From Acidobacteriota bacterium (GTDB lineage: Bacteria; Acidobacteriota; Blastocatellia; Pyrinomonadales; Pyrinomonadaceae): a stretch of DNA of 64,000 bases. The position numbers were made by a program, and so were the translations under genes. This document shows positions 41,860 through 50,070 of the stretch, piece by piece. Position 1 is the stretch's first letter. Every line of letters begins with the position of its first letter. The DNA is taken from positions 744,001-808,000 of the forward strand of contig JADJBB010000021.1 of NCBI GenBank assembly GCA_016703965.1. The letters run 5' to 3'. Under the pieces are notes generated by a model, which had not been told where the DNA came from, did not search any database, and worked only from the letters and a program-made list of their open reading frames with translations.

Positions 41860-42007
41860 TTGTCTCCTTTAACTATCTATTAAACGCGGCGATAAGTTGG
41901 CGGACCGAAGTTCTTCCAGCCTGTTCATTACCATAGATCCATTTCTATTACGACCTGAACCGCAGTCGTCGCCGCCCCGGTCATAAACCAAGAGTTTAAG
42001 ACCTTTT

Positions 42008-42433
42008 TCATTCTGAGCCCATAAGCCCATATCGAATTGCCGCTTCGAGGACATCCGTGTTTATATCTTTTAGAGTTTTGAACCTGATGCAATACCCGGT
42101 CACGGTCGCTTTGCCGAGGGTGCTGGCGTATGTTTCGGTCAGGTATTTCTTGTCTTCGATGCCGAGGATGTAGACAGATATCCCGGTTTTGTTTGGGCTC
42201 AGGCCGATCTGATAGAACTCGCTGACCGTGCCATCGGCGTATTTATGTGGGCGGGATCCGTACCCGATATCCGGATTAGAAACGACCTTACCGTTCGCAT
42301 CTTTGCCGTCGAGAAACCACAATTTACAACCCGGACTTACTTGCCGGATCAGGTCGTGCAATGCCTGCATCTCGCCGCGCTTTGGTTCCGAGTGACTGGC
42401 AATAAACTCTTTTAACTGGTCTTGTACTTTCAT
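42008..42433 (-). CDS. DUF1801 protein
   Basis: The 141-residue protein follows the DUF1801/YdhG-like pattern: an N-terminal helix (QLKEFIASHSEPKRGEMQAL), then PGCKLWFLDG, IGLSPNKTGISVYILG and a terminal DVLEAAIRYGL helix. These proteins are small, cytoplasmic and of unknown function, often found with ArsR and SRPBCC genes, as here 2 kb away. The 191-bp compound repeat begins 10 bp before its start codon, so its promoter either lies within the repeat or was displaced. Confidence 0.85.
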   Translation of the reverse strand: MKVQDQLKEFIASHSEPKRGEMQALHDLIRQVSPGCKLWFLDGKDANGKVVSNPDIGYGSRPHKYADGTVSEFYQIGLSPNKTGISVYILGIEDKKYLTETYASTLGKATVTGYCIRFKTLKDINTDVLEAAIRYGLMGSE

Positions 42434-42443
42434 GAGTTTCCTG

Positions 42444-42634
42444 GATCGCGTAGCGATCAGATGATTTTAGCCGTGGACGTTTGTCCACGGTACGTCAAAT
42501 GAATGATTCGCGTCACGTAGCGACGATTGAATTCCGCGCCATAACATTCATTCGTCGCTACGCGACGAGGATCAATTATTCTCAATTCCCGTGGACAAAC
42601 GTCCACGGCTAAATTCAAACAACCGCTACGCGGC
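42444..42634. repeat. 191-bp compound palindromic repeat (copy A)
   Basis: In order: GATCGCGTAGCGATC; TTTAGCCGTGGACGTTTGTC with CACGG; CGTAGCGACGATTGAAT; ATTCATTCGTCGCTACGCGA; CCGTGGACAAACGTCCACGG with CTAAATTC; CCGCTACGCGGC. Order and length match copy B at 46441-46630. The right end contains the stop codon of the SRPBCC gene. Confidence 0.92.
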
Positions 42635-43135
42635 ACCTCGATCCACTGACATCTCTTTCAACAACTCTTCCAGATTTTGCAATTGAGCCATCGTACCTTC
42701 GCGGAAGCCGAATTCGATCATGCGCTCGAGGCGTTCCAAGGATTCGTTGTAGATAGAAACGTGAACCGTCGTCTTTCCGTCCTGCTCGCTGAAACTCAGG
42801 TCCCAATCAGAGCCCGGTAATTCTACATTTTCGTCCGCGTCGGCGAATGTATTGAAGAGCTTGAAATTGCTTTTCGGCGTGATCGAAGTATATTTCTGCA
42901 AAACCCAACGCTCGACGCCTTCGGGGCTGACCATTGCGTAAAATCTCTTGCCGCCAACGGCAAAGTCCATGACCTTTGTCCGTGACGCAAAAGGCTTCGG
43001 CGCCCACCACTGGTCGAGCAGTTCCGCCTTTGTATATGCGTCCCAGACCAACCTCAGCCCGGCATTAAACTCTTTTGTTATCGTGACCGTCTTCGTCTCT
43101 TTATTAACTATAAAATCCATATAACTATCGCTCAT
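42626..43135 (-). CDS. SRPBCC (AHSA1-like) protein 1
   Basis: The 169-residue START-like domain has the AHSA1 pattern: TVTITKEFNAGLRLVWDAYT, LLDQWWAPKPF and LERLERMIEFGFREG followed by LEELLKEM. It starts within the stop of SRPBCC protein 2 (TAATG) and is the third gene of an ArsR-SRPBCC-SRPBCC operon. Such operons respond to small hydrophobic ligands in many bacteria; the ligand is unknown. The last residues (RGAA) and the TAG stop are encoded by the repeat unit CCGCTACGCGGC, so the original C terminus was replaced. Confidence 0.9.
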   Translation of the reverse strand: MSDSYMDFIVNKETKTVTITKEFNAGLRLVWDAYTKAELLDQWWAPKPFASRTKVMDFAVGGKRFYAMVSPEGVERWVLQKYTSITPKSNFKLFNTFADADENVELPGSDWDLSFSEQDGKTTVHVSIYNESLERLERMIEFGFREGTMAQLQNLEELLKEMSVDRGAA

Positions 43136-43626
43136 TACATTTCGGCTAGAACTCCATCGAGTCGCTGGTAGTTCATCTCCATGCCGTCCGTCATGCCGGT
43201 TTCGAGGGCTGCGTCGCGGTCGGTCTGCGAGGCATATTTGATCGTGGTGGCGACGTTCGTGATACCGTCGACCTCGTCGAAAGTAACGGTAATGATCGAC
43301 GGTTCACCGCCCATCGAAATGCCCATATTGCCGGGATCGAAGATCTGCGTATGAACGATCTTCGCGTGCGCAACGACCTCAAGAACCTCCCCCGTGAATC
43401 CGAACTCCATACCGTTCGCGTCACTCCGCCAACGCCATTGATACTCGCCGCCGACGCGCATATCCATCTCGCAGACAGGCATCGTCCAACCGGGCGTGCT
43501 ACCGCACCAACGACGCATCAGGTCCGGTTCCACGTAGGCCCGCCACACCAGCTTGGCGGGAGCGTCGAAGCTCCGTTTTACGAGCACCTCGGTATCTGAC
43601 GGCAGGCTTGCTTCGGCTGGTTTCAT
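43135..43626 (-). CDS. SRPBCC (AHSA1-like) protein 2
   Basis: The 163-residue START-like domain includes EVLVKRSFDAPAKLVWRAYV, LMRRWCGSTPGWTMP, MRVGGEYQWRW and GMEMNYQRLDGVLAEM. It overlaps the ArsR gene by 4 nt (ATGA) and the next SRPBCC gene by 1 nt, so the three are translationally coupled. Proteins of this group are probably ligand-binding and were first named for Hsp90 activator Aha1 similarity. Confidence 0.92.
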   Translation of the reverse strand: MKPAEASLPSDTEVLVKRSFDAPAKLVWRAYVEPDLMRRWCGSTPGWTMPVCEMDMRVGGEYQWRWRSDANGMEFGFTGEVLEVVAHAKIVHTQIFDPGNMGISMGGEPSIITVTFDEVDGITNVATTIKYASQTDRDAALETGMTDGMEMNYQRLDGVLAEM

Positions 43627-43958
43627 ATCTTTCGCTCCTGTTTTTCTTGGTGTTTTAACACGGTAAGCAACACATCAAGCTGCTCAAACCGGCTTTCCCA
43701 GATCTTTCTATACTGCTCTAACCATTCGTCGATCTCTTTCATTTTGTCGATCTCCAACCGGTAATAGATCTCTCGCCCCCGCTGCTCCGGCGTCACCACA
43801 TCGCATTCCGTCAATATCCGCAAATGCTTAGAAACCGCCTGCCGCGACGTGTCAAAATGCTCCGCAATAGCATTCGGCGTCATCGCCTGCAAAGCGATCA
43901 AAGCAATGATCGCCCGCCGCGTCGGATCCGCAATAGCCTGAAAAATGTCTCGCTTCAT
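43623..43958 (-). CDS. ArsR-type HTH repressor
   Basis: The 111-residue winged-helix protein contains IFQAIADPTRRAIIALIALQ, the recognition helix region AIAEHFDTSRQAVSKHLRIL and the wing VVTPEQRGREIYYRL. No CxC metal-binding pair is present, so this is the non-metal subgroup usually encoded with SRPBCC proteins, which it likely represses together with itself. ATG 43958 is preferred over the frame extension to 43994. Confidence 0.93.
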   Translation of the reverse strand: MKRDIFQAIADPTRRAIIALIALQAMTPNAIAEHFDTSRQAVSKHLRILTECDVVTPEQRGREIYYRLEIDKMKEIDEWLEQYRKIWESRFEQLDVLLTVLKHQEKQERKI

Positions 43959-44088
43959 GCTCACAAGCAAGAGTATGCAACCAATCAGTTGCAAATGTCA
44001 AGTGCAACCGAACGGTTTCGGGAAGCCCGCGAAGATTTTGATTTTGAGAATGGATTGCATGTGATAAAATTGTGCCTGAGGCGGTTGT

Positions 44089-44343
44089 ATGACACATTCA
44101 CTGACATTGGAATTGCCAGAGCGGGTTTATAAGAATCTTGCGGAAAAGGCATCGAAGAATGGCAAGCCTATCGAGGAATTTGTCGCTCAGGAGATCATCA
44201 GTCGCGACTATCCGAAATTCGGTGACGATCCGCTAGACCGGCTGATCGGCACTCTCGATACCGGTATCGGCGATTGGGGAACCAATCATGACAAGTATAT
44301 TGGTGAGGCTGTGCTGCTGGAAATGCGAGGCAAGGATGAATGA
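44089..44343 (+). CDS. Putative antitoxin of a PIN toxin pair
   Basis: The 84-residue protein has a ribbon-helix-helix-like N terminus (SLTLELPERVYKNLAEKASK) with NGKPIEEFVAQEII, then an acidic C-terminal half likely to bind the toxin. It overlaps the PIN toxin gene by 4 nt (ATGA), the usual antitoxin-first order. It should bind its own promoter; no operator was identified. The start lies inside a short divergent gap with the ArsR operon. Confidence 0.8.
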   Translation: MTHSLTLELPERVYKNLAEKASKNGKPIEEFVAQEIISRDYPKFGDDPLDRLIGTLDTGIGDWGTNHDKYIGEAVLLEMRGKDE

Positions 44344-44759
44344 AACCTGTATTCGTCGACACTTCCGGTTGGGCAAGCCTGCTCGATCGCAATGAAGGCT
44401 TTCATAAGAAAGCTGATGCCGTTTATTCCGCGATCCGACAATCTGGAGCAAAGCTCGTCACCTCAAACTACATTATCGCAGAACTTACGGCTGTCTTGAT
44501 GAGTCCGCTTCGTCTGCCGAAACCTCGAATCATTACCTACGTTCACGGCATCAAGTCATCTGATTCGGTCGAGATAGTTCACGTTGACGAATCGCTCGAC
44601 CATCGTTCGTGGACCTTGCTCACCGAACGAGAAGATAAGAATTGGAGCCTCATTGATTGTTCGCGTTTTGTGATAATGCAGGATCGAGATATTTCCGATG
44701 CGCTGACCGCTGACCACAATTTTGAGCAGGCCGGATTCGTTCAACTTTTGAAATACTAA
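44340..44759 (+). CDS. vapC: PIN-domain toxin (VapC-like)
   Basis: The 139-residue PIN domain has acidic catalytic residues Asp7 (VFVDTSG), Glu48 (IIAELTAVL), Asp106 (SLIDCSRF) and Asp125 (LTADHNFEQAGF). PIN toxins are Mg-dependent RNases, often cutting tRNA or rRNA. It is coupled to the preceding antitoxin gene and followed within 10 bp by a small coding frame. Confidence 0.92.
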   Translation: MKPVFVDTSGWASLLDRNEGFHKKADAVYSAIRQSGAKLVTSNYIIAELTAVLMSPLRLPKPRIITYVHGIKSSDSVEIVHVDESLDHRSWTLLTEREDKNWSLIDCSRFVIMQDRDISDALTADHNFEQAGFVQLLKY

Positions 44760-44769
44760 TAAAAGAACC

Positions 44770-44970
44770 CTGTGTGACGAATGCCCAGAATTAATTCAGG
44801 AAGTGCGGCGAATCCGCGAAGAAAACGCGGCGAAGTTTAACCATGATATTGATGCTATCGTCGAAGATGCTCGCGTACGCCAACGGACATCTGGCGTAAA
44901 GTCCGTTTCGTTGCCACCACGAAAGCCTGAAGTGTTTGCGAGTCGAAAACCGATTGCGGAAAAAGTATAA
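44770..44970 (+). CDS. Small protein after the PIN toxin, no ATG
   Basis: A 66-codon frame reads CDECPELIQEVRRIREENAA, then KFNHDIDAIVEDARVRQRTS, then GVKSVSLPPRKPE. This amphipathic pattern, with an RxxREE helix, Y/FxxDIDAI and a K-V-V/S-S-L-P-P end, matches small proteins I recall beside PIN toxins in cyanobacteria, planctomycetes and acidobacteria. There is no ATG in frame. Candidate starts are CTG 44770, which would give a MCDEC start, and GTG 44803. It may be a real gene with a rare start or a decayed one. Confidence 0.5.
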   Translation: MCDECPELIQEVRRIREENAAKFNHDIDAIVEDARVRQRTSGVKSVSLPPRKPEVFASRKPIAEKV

Positions 44971-44977
44971 ATAGCTA

Positions 44978-46000
44978 TTATTCCTTAATGACGTTGCCGT
45001 TGAGCATCAGGACGAATTTACCTTCTATAATAATTTTTCCTGCATACCTAGCCTCACTTTTCTCAAAGTTCCACTTTTTCATCGCGTTCATAAGGGCCGC
45101 TCTCAATAATGGATGGCCGGAAATCGGAACCACACACTCGAGCTCACCCTCGGGCGAAATGACTAGCTCAAAAACAGATTCTCCTATCGCTCTGACTGCT
45201 ATTGCGGCCGGTGGATAGTTGGGCATTTCGCTTGAAACAATCCTCTTATTCAGATCGGCGGTGGAGATTTGCGAAGCCACGTCGATTGACGCACAGGTCG
45301 TTGTATTTTCTTTGACCGGGAAAACGGGGTCTTTCTCTTCAGCCTGTTTTGAGGAAAGGAGGAAATGGAGAGATGGGATTTTGTCTTTCACCTGATCCAA
45401 GACCTCACCGTTTTGGAGATTTACACGAATATCGAAGAATTGTTCATCCTTCGCAGGCTTGACCACTTTTAGGATGAGTTGGCTCATCTCATAATCAATT
45501 TGGTGGGTGCCGTACCAGTGAATTGAACTGGTGCTTGCCGGAAGATTGTCTATGTCACTTTCCGTCAGAAAGTCTGTCAATCCGAGTTTCTTGATCAGAG
45601 TGCCCGTTTTACCGTTGTAAATCGCAACAACATTATCGCCGTGGCCTACGCCATGCCAGTTATCGAACGTTATGACGTAGTCTCCGTTGTCGGAAATAAG
45701 AACACTAACCGGGGCGACGTCATTATCAAGTCGTACGTTCCAAAGTGTCTTTCCTTTCGCGGAGAGGGTTCCTTTGCAGATGTTATGCGGAATACCCTTT
45801 ACAGCTCCAGCATTATCTGTCTCGTCAACCTTGTCCTGAAAATAAGCTAACCGGCTTTCGAGCTTTTTCGGTTCAACCTTCAAGCAATACTTCTTGTTTG
45901 CAGAACAATACTTCTCGACCGTGGGCAATCTCCATGAATCCGCATGGACTACGGTCGATAATCCAAAAAGGACGATGAACAAATAAAAACAATTCTTCAT
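44978..46000 (-). CDS. Secreted TonB C-terminal-like protein
   Basis: The 340-residue protein has a signal peptide (FYLFIVLFGLSTVVHA), a novel-looking central beta-rich domain (VSVLISDNGDYVITFDNWHG and so on) and a C-terminal TonB-like domain (PNYPPAAIAVRAIGESVFEL, then HPLLRAALMNAMKKWNFEKS). TonB-like tails occur in many exported acidobacterial proteins without iron transport roles. Function unknown. It starts far from its upstream neighbour, so it is probably independently transcribed. Confidence 0.72.
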   Translation of the reverse strand: MKNCFYLFIVLFGLSTVVHADSWRLPTVEKYCSANKKYCLKVEPKKLESRLAYFQDKVDETDNAGAVKGIPHNICKGTLSAKGKTLWNVRLDNDVAPVSVLISDNGDYVITFDNWHGVGHGDNVVAIYNGKTGTLIKKLGLTDFLTESDIDNLPASTSSIHWYGTHQIDYEMSQLILKVVKPAKDEQFFDIRVNLQNGEVLDQVKDKIPSLHFLLSSKQAEEKDPVFPVKENTTTCASIDVASQISTADLNKRIVSSEMPNYPPAAIAVRAIGESVFELVISPEGELECVVPISGHPLLRAALMNAMKKWNFEKSEARYAGKIIIEGKFVLMLNGNVIKE

Positions 46001-46048
46001 TACCGAATGGGATGCCCTTCGTAGTCCTCGGTTTGCATCAGGTGTATT

Positions 46049-46411
46049 TCACCACTCCTGAATAACCACCCCAACCTGTCCGTCCATCAATGCAAATTCT
46101 TTGGCTCCCCATGGGCGGAGGGTGATCTTGGGAAGGTTTGGGTGGAGGAATTGGGGATAGGACGTGGAGACTTTTTCGTAGACCTCTTCGATATTTTTGG
46201 TCACTAACCTGAACTCGGGGCTGTGCTCTTTGGCGAGGTTGGCGTTTTGGAACAGGTTGATCCGCAGGCCGTCTCGTTCGAGTACGCAGAATGGTTTGTG
46301 CGATGGTATTTCATCATGTTTGATCGTGAAACCCAGACAATCGACAAAGAATTTCAACCCATCGGCGATGTCGACGTAAAAGATGTTTGGGACGAGTTTT
46401 TCGAATTTCAT
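46049..46411 (-). CDS. VOC-family (glyoxalase/bleomycin resistance-like) protein
   Basis: The 120-residue domain shows the resistance-protein-like order LVPNIFYVDIADGLKFFVDC, LGFTIKHDE, NIEEVYEKV and a final LRPWGAKEFALMD. It is probably a metal- or ligand-binding VOC protein; substrate unknown. The second compound repeat begins 30 bp before its start. Confidence 0.85.
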   Translation of the reverse strand: MKFEKLVPNIFYVDIADGLKFFVDCLGFTIKHDEIPSHKPFCVLERDGLRINLFQNANLAKEHSPEFRLVTKNIEEVYEKVSTSYPQFLHPNLPKITLRPWGAKEFALMDGQVGVVIQEW

Positions 46412-46440
46412 TGTTTAACTTTAATACGATTTTCATCATA

Positions 46441-46630
46441 GATCGCGTAGCGATCAGTTGAATTTAGCCGTGGGTTTTAACCCACGGATTGCGCGAAAAA
46501 TGATCGTCGTCGCGTAGCGACGATTGAATCCGATCCATAATATTCATTCGTCGCTACGCGACGAGATCATATGAATCGCTGGATCCGTGGGTTTAAACCC
46601 ACGGCTAAATTCAGGTTGCCGCTACGCGGC
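46441..46630. repeat. 190-bp compound palindromic repeat (copy B)
   Basis: Same module order as copy A: GATCGCGTAGCGATC; TTTAGCCGTGGGTTTTAACC with CACGG; CGCGTAGCGACGATTGAATC; ATTCATTCGTCGCTACGCGA; CCGTGGGTTTAAACCCACGG with CTAAATTCA; CCGCTACGCGGC. Hairpin loops differ from copy A, but paired bases change together (GTGGAC/GTCCAC versus GTGGGT/ACCCAC). Confidence 0.92.
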
Positions 46631-46753
46631 GTCATTGAGTGCCGTGTACGCTTTCTTTAACGCTGCGGTATTTAGCTGCGAGGAAGAGTCTTTGGGATTC
46701 GTTTTCGTTAGACCGTTACATCTTTCCTCACCAAAACGATATCAAGATCGGAC

Positions 46754-48274
46754 CTACTTCTGACCCTTTCGCGCGGCAGCGACCATCGCCCTGATCTCGC
46801 CTGCCAATGTCGGGGCGTGGTATGGGATGCCGTCTTTGATGGTCCATTCGATGCCGCCGGTTTTGACGGTTTTGCCGTCGCGGATCTCTTCGACGCCGAG
46901 GGGCGAGAGGACTTTGAAATTCTCGAGCGGGTTGCCGTTGACGACGATCAGATCGGCTTTGTAGCCGACGCGAACGCGGCCGAGCGTGTCTTCTTTGCCG
47001 AGGATCTTGGCACCGTTTGAGGTTGCGTGCTGGATGACCATGAGTGGTGAGAAGCCGGCTTCCTGGTGGAGTTCGAGTTCGCGGATCAGGCCGAAGCCGT
47101 ACATTTGGTAGATGAAACCGGCATCCTCACCCGTGCCGATCAGGCCGCCTTTCTTTTCGAAATCATAGACGGCTTTCATCCAGATACGGTAATTTTCCTT
47201 CCAAAAGGTCTCGTCGGTAGTGCTCCAGCCGATGAAATACGAGCCGTGATTGGCCGGGTTTGGTTTGAAATACTCTTCGAGAACAGGATGCAAGTATTCC
47301 ACAAACGCCGGATTCGTCTGGGCACGCTGCAGGTCGCGTGATGCTTCGTAGATGACGAGCGTCGGGTCCCAGGCAACGCCGCCGGCGACCATTCCGTCGA
47401 GTACTTTGTCGAGCTTTGCAGGATCAGCCTCACGCCACAAGCGTCCGGCGTAGCGAAAGCGGTCGACTTCATTGTTGTAATTGTAGGTCGCCGGAAAATT
47501 TTGCCTGCCGCTCTCGATCGCGGCGTCGGGAATGCCGTACCAATGCTCTATGCTGGTCGTGCCGCCTTTTATGTCGTCCCACGCGTTCGTTTCTTCGACG
47601 CCGACGTGATGCATTACGCGCATGCCCTGTTTTTTCGCTTCGTCCATCATCGCTGCCATCAGGTCGCGGTCGATGGTGTAGAGCTTGATGCCATCGTAGC
47701 CGGCGGCTTTCAGATCGCGAACGCGTTGGCGTGCCTGTTCGGCGGTCGCGGGAGTCGGAGCGTCGAAATATCCGCCATATGGAAAGATCCGCGGCCCGAC
47801 GAGTGTTCCGGCGTTGATCTGATCGCGAAACCCGAGCACCTTCTTCGAAGCCCACGCGTCCCGCACCGTCGTGATGCCGCACGCGAGCCACATCTTTGTC
47901 ACGTACTCGACCGGCATCGGAATGCCCGCGCGTTCGTCCTGCGTGTGGCCGTGCAGATTGATCAGCCCGGGCAAAACGTATTTGCCCGTCGCATCGATAT
48001 CCAGATCGCCTTTCTCAGGCCGCCTCGCCTTGCCCTCTTTCGCCGCGACCGGATCGAAGGATACGATCTGCGTGATCACATCATTCTCCACCACAATATC
48101 AAACGGCCCGGCCGCCGGTTTCCCGCTGCCGTCGACCACCATGGCGTTGCGCACGACGATGCGTTTGACGCGTTTGCCCGAGAAGGACGAAGGGCTCATC
48201 TGAGCAAAACCTGCCGAGCACATTATGGAGATCAGAGCGGCGCACACCGCCGAACGAAACGATATAATTTTCAT
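46754..48274 (-). CDS. Secreted amidohydrolase-family protein
   Basis: The 506-residue protein has a signal peptide (SAVCAALISIMCSAGFA, cut before Q), the amidohydrolase start VVRNAMVVDGSGKP, the metal site VLPGLINLHGHTQDE and later histidines MRVMHHVG and IEHWYGI, and ends with GRVRVGYKADLIVVNGNPLE. It belongs to the imidazolonepropionase/prolidase-like exported amidohydrolases. The substrate is unknown, perhaps a dipeptide. ATG 48274 is chosen over far-upstream frame starts. It is divergent from mdh. Confidence 0.9.
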   Translation of the reverse strand: MKIISFRSAVCAALISIMCSAGFAQMSPSSFSGKRVKRIVVRNAMVVDGSGKPAAGPFDIVVENDVITQIVSFDPVAAKEGKARRPEKGDLDIDATGKYVLPGLINLHGHTQDERAGIPMPVEYVTKMWLACGITTVRDAWASKKVLGFRDQINAGTLVGPRIFPYGGYFDAPTPATAEQARQRVRDLKAAGYDGIKLYTIDRDLMAAMMDEAKKQGMRVMHHVGVEETNAWDDIKGGTTSIEHWYGIPDAAIESGRQNFPATYNYNNEVDRFRYAGRLWREADPAKLDKVLDGMVAGGVAWDPTLVIYEASRDLQRAQTNPAFVEYLHPVLEEYFKPNPANHGSYFIGWSTTDETFWKENYRIWMKAVYDFEKKGGLIGTGEDAGFIYQMYGFGLIRELELHQEAGFSPLMVIQHATSNGAKILGKEDTLGRVRVGYKADLIVVNGNPLENFKVLSPLGVEEIRDGKTVKTGGIEWTIKDGIPYHAPTLAGEIRAMVAAARKGQK

Positions 48275-48373
48275 AATCTTGTAAGACCTGTTTGCGGGAA
48301 CTTTCCACACATCATAAAATAGATTCTTTAATAAAACACGTATAAATTCGATTATCTTGGAGAGAATAAAATA

Positions 48374-49309
48374 ATGGCTGCTGGAAGAAACAAAGTAACG
48401 GTTGTCGGAGCAGGAAACGTCGGTGCGACGGCTGCTCATTGGATCGCTAGCAAAGAGCTGGCCGACGTGGTTTTGGTTGATATCGTCGAAGGCACCCCGC
48501 AGGGCAAATGCCTCGATCTGGCACAGGCCGCTCCGATCGACGGATTTGATGTGAAGCTGGTCGGTGCCAACAGCTACGAGGAGACCGCGAATTCGGATAT
48601 CGTCATCATCACCGCTGGTTTGCCGCGTAAACCTGGTATGAGCCGCGACGATCTTTTGAAAACCAACTCCGACATCGTCGGTTCGGTAACCGACCAGGTC
48701 GCTAAATACTCACCGAACGCGGTCATCATCGTCGTTTCGAATCCGCTCGATGCTATGGCACAGGTTGCGTTCCGTCGTTCTGGTTTCCCTAAGAACCGCG
48801 TTCTGGGAATGGCCGGCGTGCTTGATTCAGCACGTATGCGTTGCTTTGTGGCTGAGGAACTCGATGTATCGGTCGAGAATGTTACCTGCTTCGTGCTCGG
48901 TGGCCACGGCGACACGATGGTTCCGCTGCCGCGTTATTCGACAGTTGCCGGCATCCCGATCACCGAACTTATCTCAAAGGAAAAACTCGACGCGATCATC
49001 ACCCGCACCGCCAATGGCGGCGCCGAGATCGTCGGCCTGCTCAAAACCGGCTCGGCATACTACGCTCCATCGCTCGGAGCGGTCGAAATGGCCGAAGCCA
49101 TCCTTAAGGACAAGAAAAAGATCCTACCCTGTGCTGTCTTCCTCGAAGGCGAATATGGTGTTTCAAATCTCTTCGTCGGCGTCCCGGTCAAACTCGGCAA
49201 GAACGGCGTCGAGCAGATCATCGAGATCAGCCTGACCAACGACGAACGCACCGCTCTGCATAAATCAGCCGCTGCTGTGCAGGAACTGATCGACGTTCTG
49301 AATATCTGA
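48374..49309 (+). CDS. mdh: Malate dehydrogenase
   Basis: The 311-residue protein has the NAD motif VTVVGAGNVGATAA, Asp in LVDIVEG (NAD specificity), active-site loop GLPRKPGMSRDDLL, VSNPLDAM and catalytic His in GGHGDTMVPL. The arginine pair in RKPGMSR marks it as malate rather than lactate dehydrogenase (MDH type 3). It is the TCA cycle enzyme. TTGGAGAG precedes the start, and a strong terminator follows. Confidence 0.97.
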   Translation: MAAGRNKVTVVGAGNVGATAAHWIASKELADVVLVDIVEGTPQGKCLDLAQAAPIDGFDVKLVGANSYEETANSDIVIITAGLPRKPGMSRDDLLKTNSDIVGSVTDQVAKYSPNAVIIVVSNPLDAMAQVAFRRSGFPKNRVLGMAGVLDSARMRCFVAEELDVSVENVTCFVLGGHGDTMVPLPRYSTVAGIPITELISKEKLDAIITRTANGGAEIVGLLKTGSAYYAPSLGAVEMAEAILKDKKKILPCAVFLEGEYGVSNLFVGVPVKLGKNGVEQIIEISLTNDERTALHKSAAAVQELIDVLNI

Positions 49310-49340
49310 TCGGGATCGGTTCAGCAAAAGCTTGTTTATC

Positions 49341-49377
49341 AAACAGGGAAGGGTAAAACCTTCCCTGTTTTTTTGCG
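49341..49377 (+). terminator. Intrinsic terminator after mdh
   Basis: AAACAGGGAAGG (49341-49352) and CCTTCCCTGTTT (49359-49370) form a 12-bp perfect stem followed by TTTT. Confidence 0.93.
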
Positions 49378-49454
49378 CCCGAGATCATGTCATATCGAAT
49401 GATTCGATCGCCGTGACCGACTCGGAATCGTTCATATTGACACTGATTCGAACG

Positions 49455-49510
49455 CGGTAAAACAGAAAAAGCCGCTAACTCTATCTCTATCAGCGAGATA
49501 GGTTAGCGGC
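49455..49510 (-). terminator. Strong minus-strand intrinsic terminator
   Basis: GCCGCTAAC (49471-49479) pairs with GTTAGCGGC (49502-49510), and CTATCTC (49481-49487) pairs with GAGATAG (49495-49501), with one bulged base. Read on the minus strand the hairpin is followed by TTTTTCTGTTTT; on the plus strand there is no T-run. Confidence 0.8.
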
Positions 49511-49800
49511 ACAGGGTTTGAATAATAGATCATCCGTCTGGCGGCCCCGGAAGGTAATTTACTCCTTGATCGGAGAACAGGTGACAACTGAAGGAACCTT
49601 TTTCGACTCGCCCCGACGAAAACACGAAACTCTCCCCCGACGAATTTTCCCAACGAAGCCCCGCGTCTCCCAACGCCGGGCGTCTCTTTCGTCTCAGAAC
49701 GCTGGCCGTGCATTTCATAGCCAGCATCACCGGGAGGTGTTCAAAATGGGACCGGTCGAAGTTACGCACTGGGAGGTGAACAAACTAACTCCGGCCGTCC
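49455..49800 (-). ncRNA. Candidate structured RNA on the minus strand
   Basis: A strong minus-strand terminator (49455-49510) is not preceded by a credible minus-strand protein gene. The ~290 nt before it are GC-rich and contain several local hairpins, for example GCTGGC/GCCAGC (49701-49725) and CACC/GGTG (49728-49739). Frames here have no family features or Shine-Dalgarno. I could not match it to 6S, tmRNA, RNase P or SRP RNA by eye. Confidence 0.3.
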
Positions 49801-49900
49801 CACTATTCTTTTCGTTCATTTATCCAAAACCTTTAATTTTTTGATCGAGTTTCGCGATCGATCTCGTATTGATGACCTCCAGTCCGAAGTGACAGATCTT

Positions 49901-49920
49901 CGGTCAATTTGACCGGTCAA
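49901..49920. promoter_or_regulatory. Upstream activator-site candidate for subtilase 1
   Basis: CGGTCAATTTGACCG (7-bp arms, one central base) is followed by GTCAA. It lies about 95 bp before the -24 element and matches 54107-54126 in form and position. Confidence 0.5.
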
Positions 49921-50001
49921 AACCATCGATCTGATCGACTTTATCTCCGACGTCAAACCTTCAAAACGCCTAAACCTATATATATCAAATATTTAGCATA
50001 G

Positions 50002-50017
50002 TGGCACGAGCCTTGTA
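50002..50017 (+). promoter_or_regulatory. Sigma-54-type promoter of subtilase 1
   Basis: TGGCACG-AGCC-TTGTA fits the RpoN consensus TGGCACG-N4-TTGCA except that the -12 C is T. The start would lie about 45 bp before ATG 50071. Confidence 0.6.
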
Positions 50018-50070
50018 ATAGCAATCGCGGCGGTACGACTCGCCATATGTCCTGATCATAGGAGTTAGAG

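Noticed and set aside
41869..42054. 61-codon minus-strand frame before the MBL gene
   Set aside because: Overlaps the end of the DUF1801 gene in another frame and has no Shine-Dalgarno or family pattern.
42444..42634. CRISPR array
   Set aside because: The palindromic modules are not regularly spaced, have no unique spacers and no cas genes are present.
49518..49844. 108-codon plus-strand frame and overlapping minus-strand frames of 79-93 codons
   Set aside because: No Shine-Dalgarno, no recognisable motif, frames overlap a terminator hairpin and each other; a structured RNA or plain spacer fits better.
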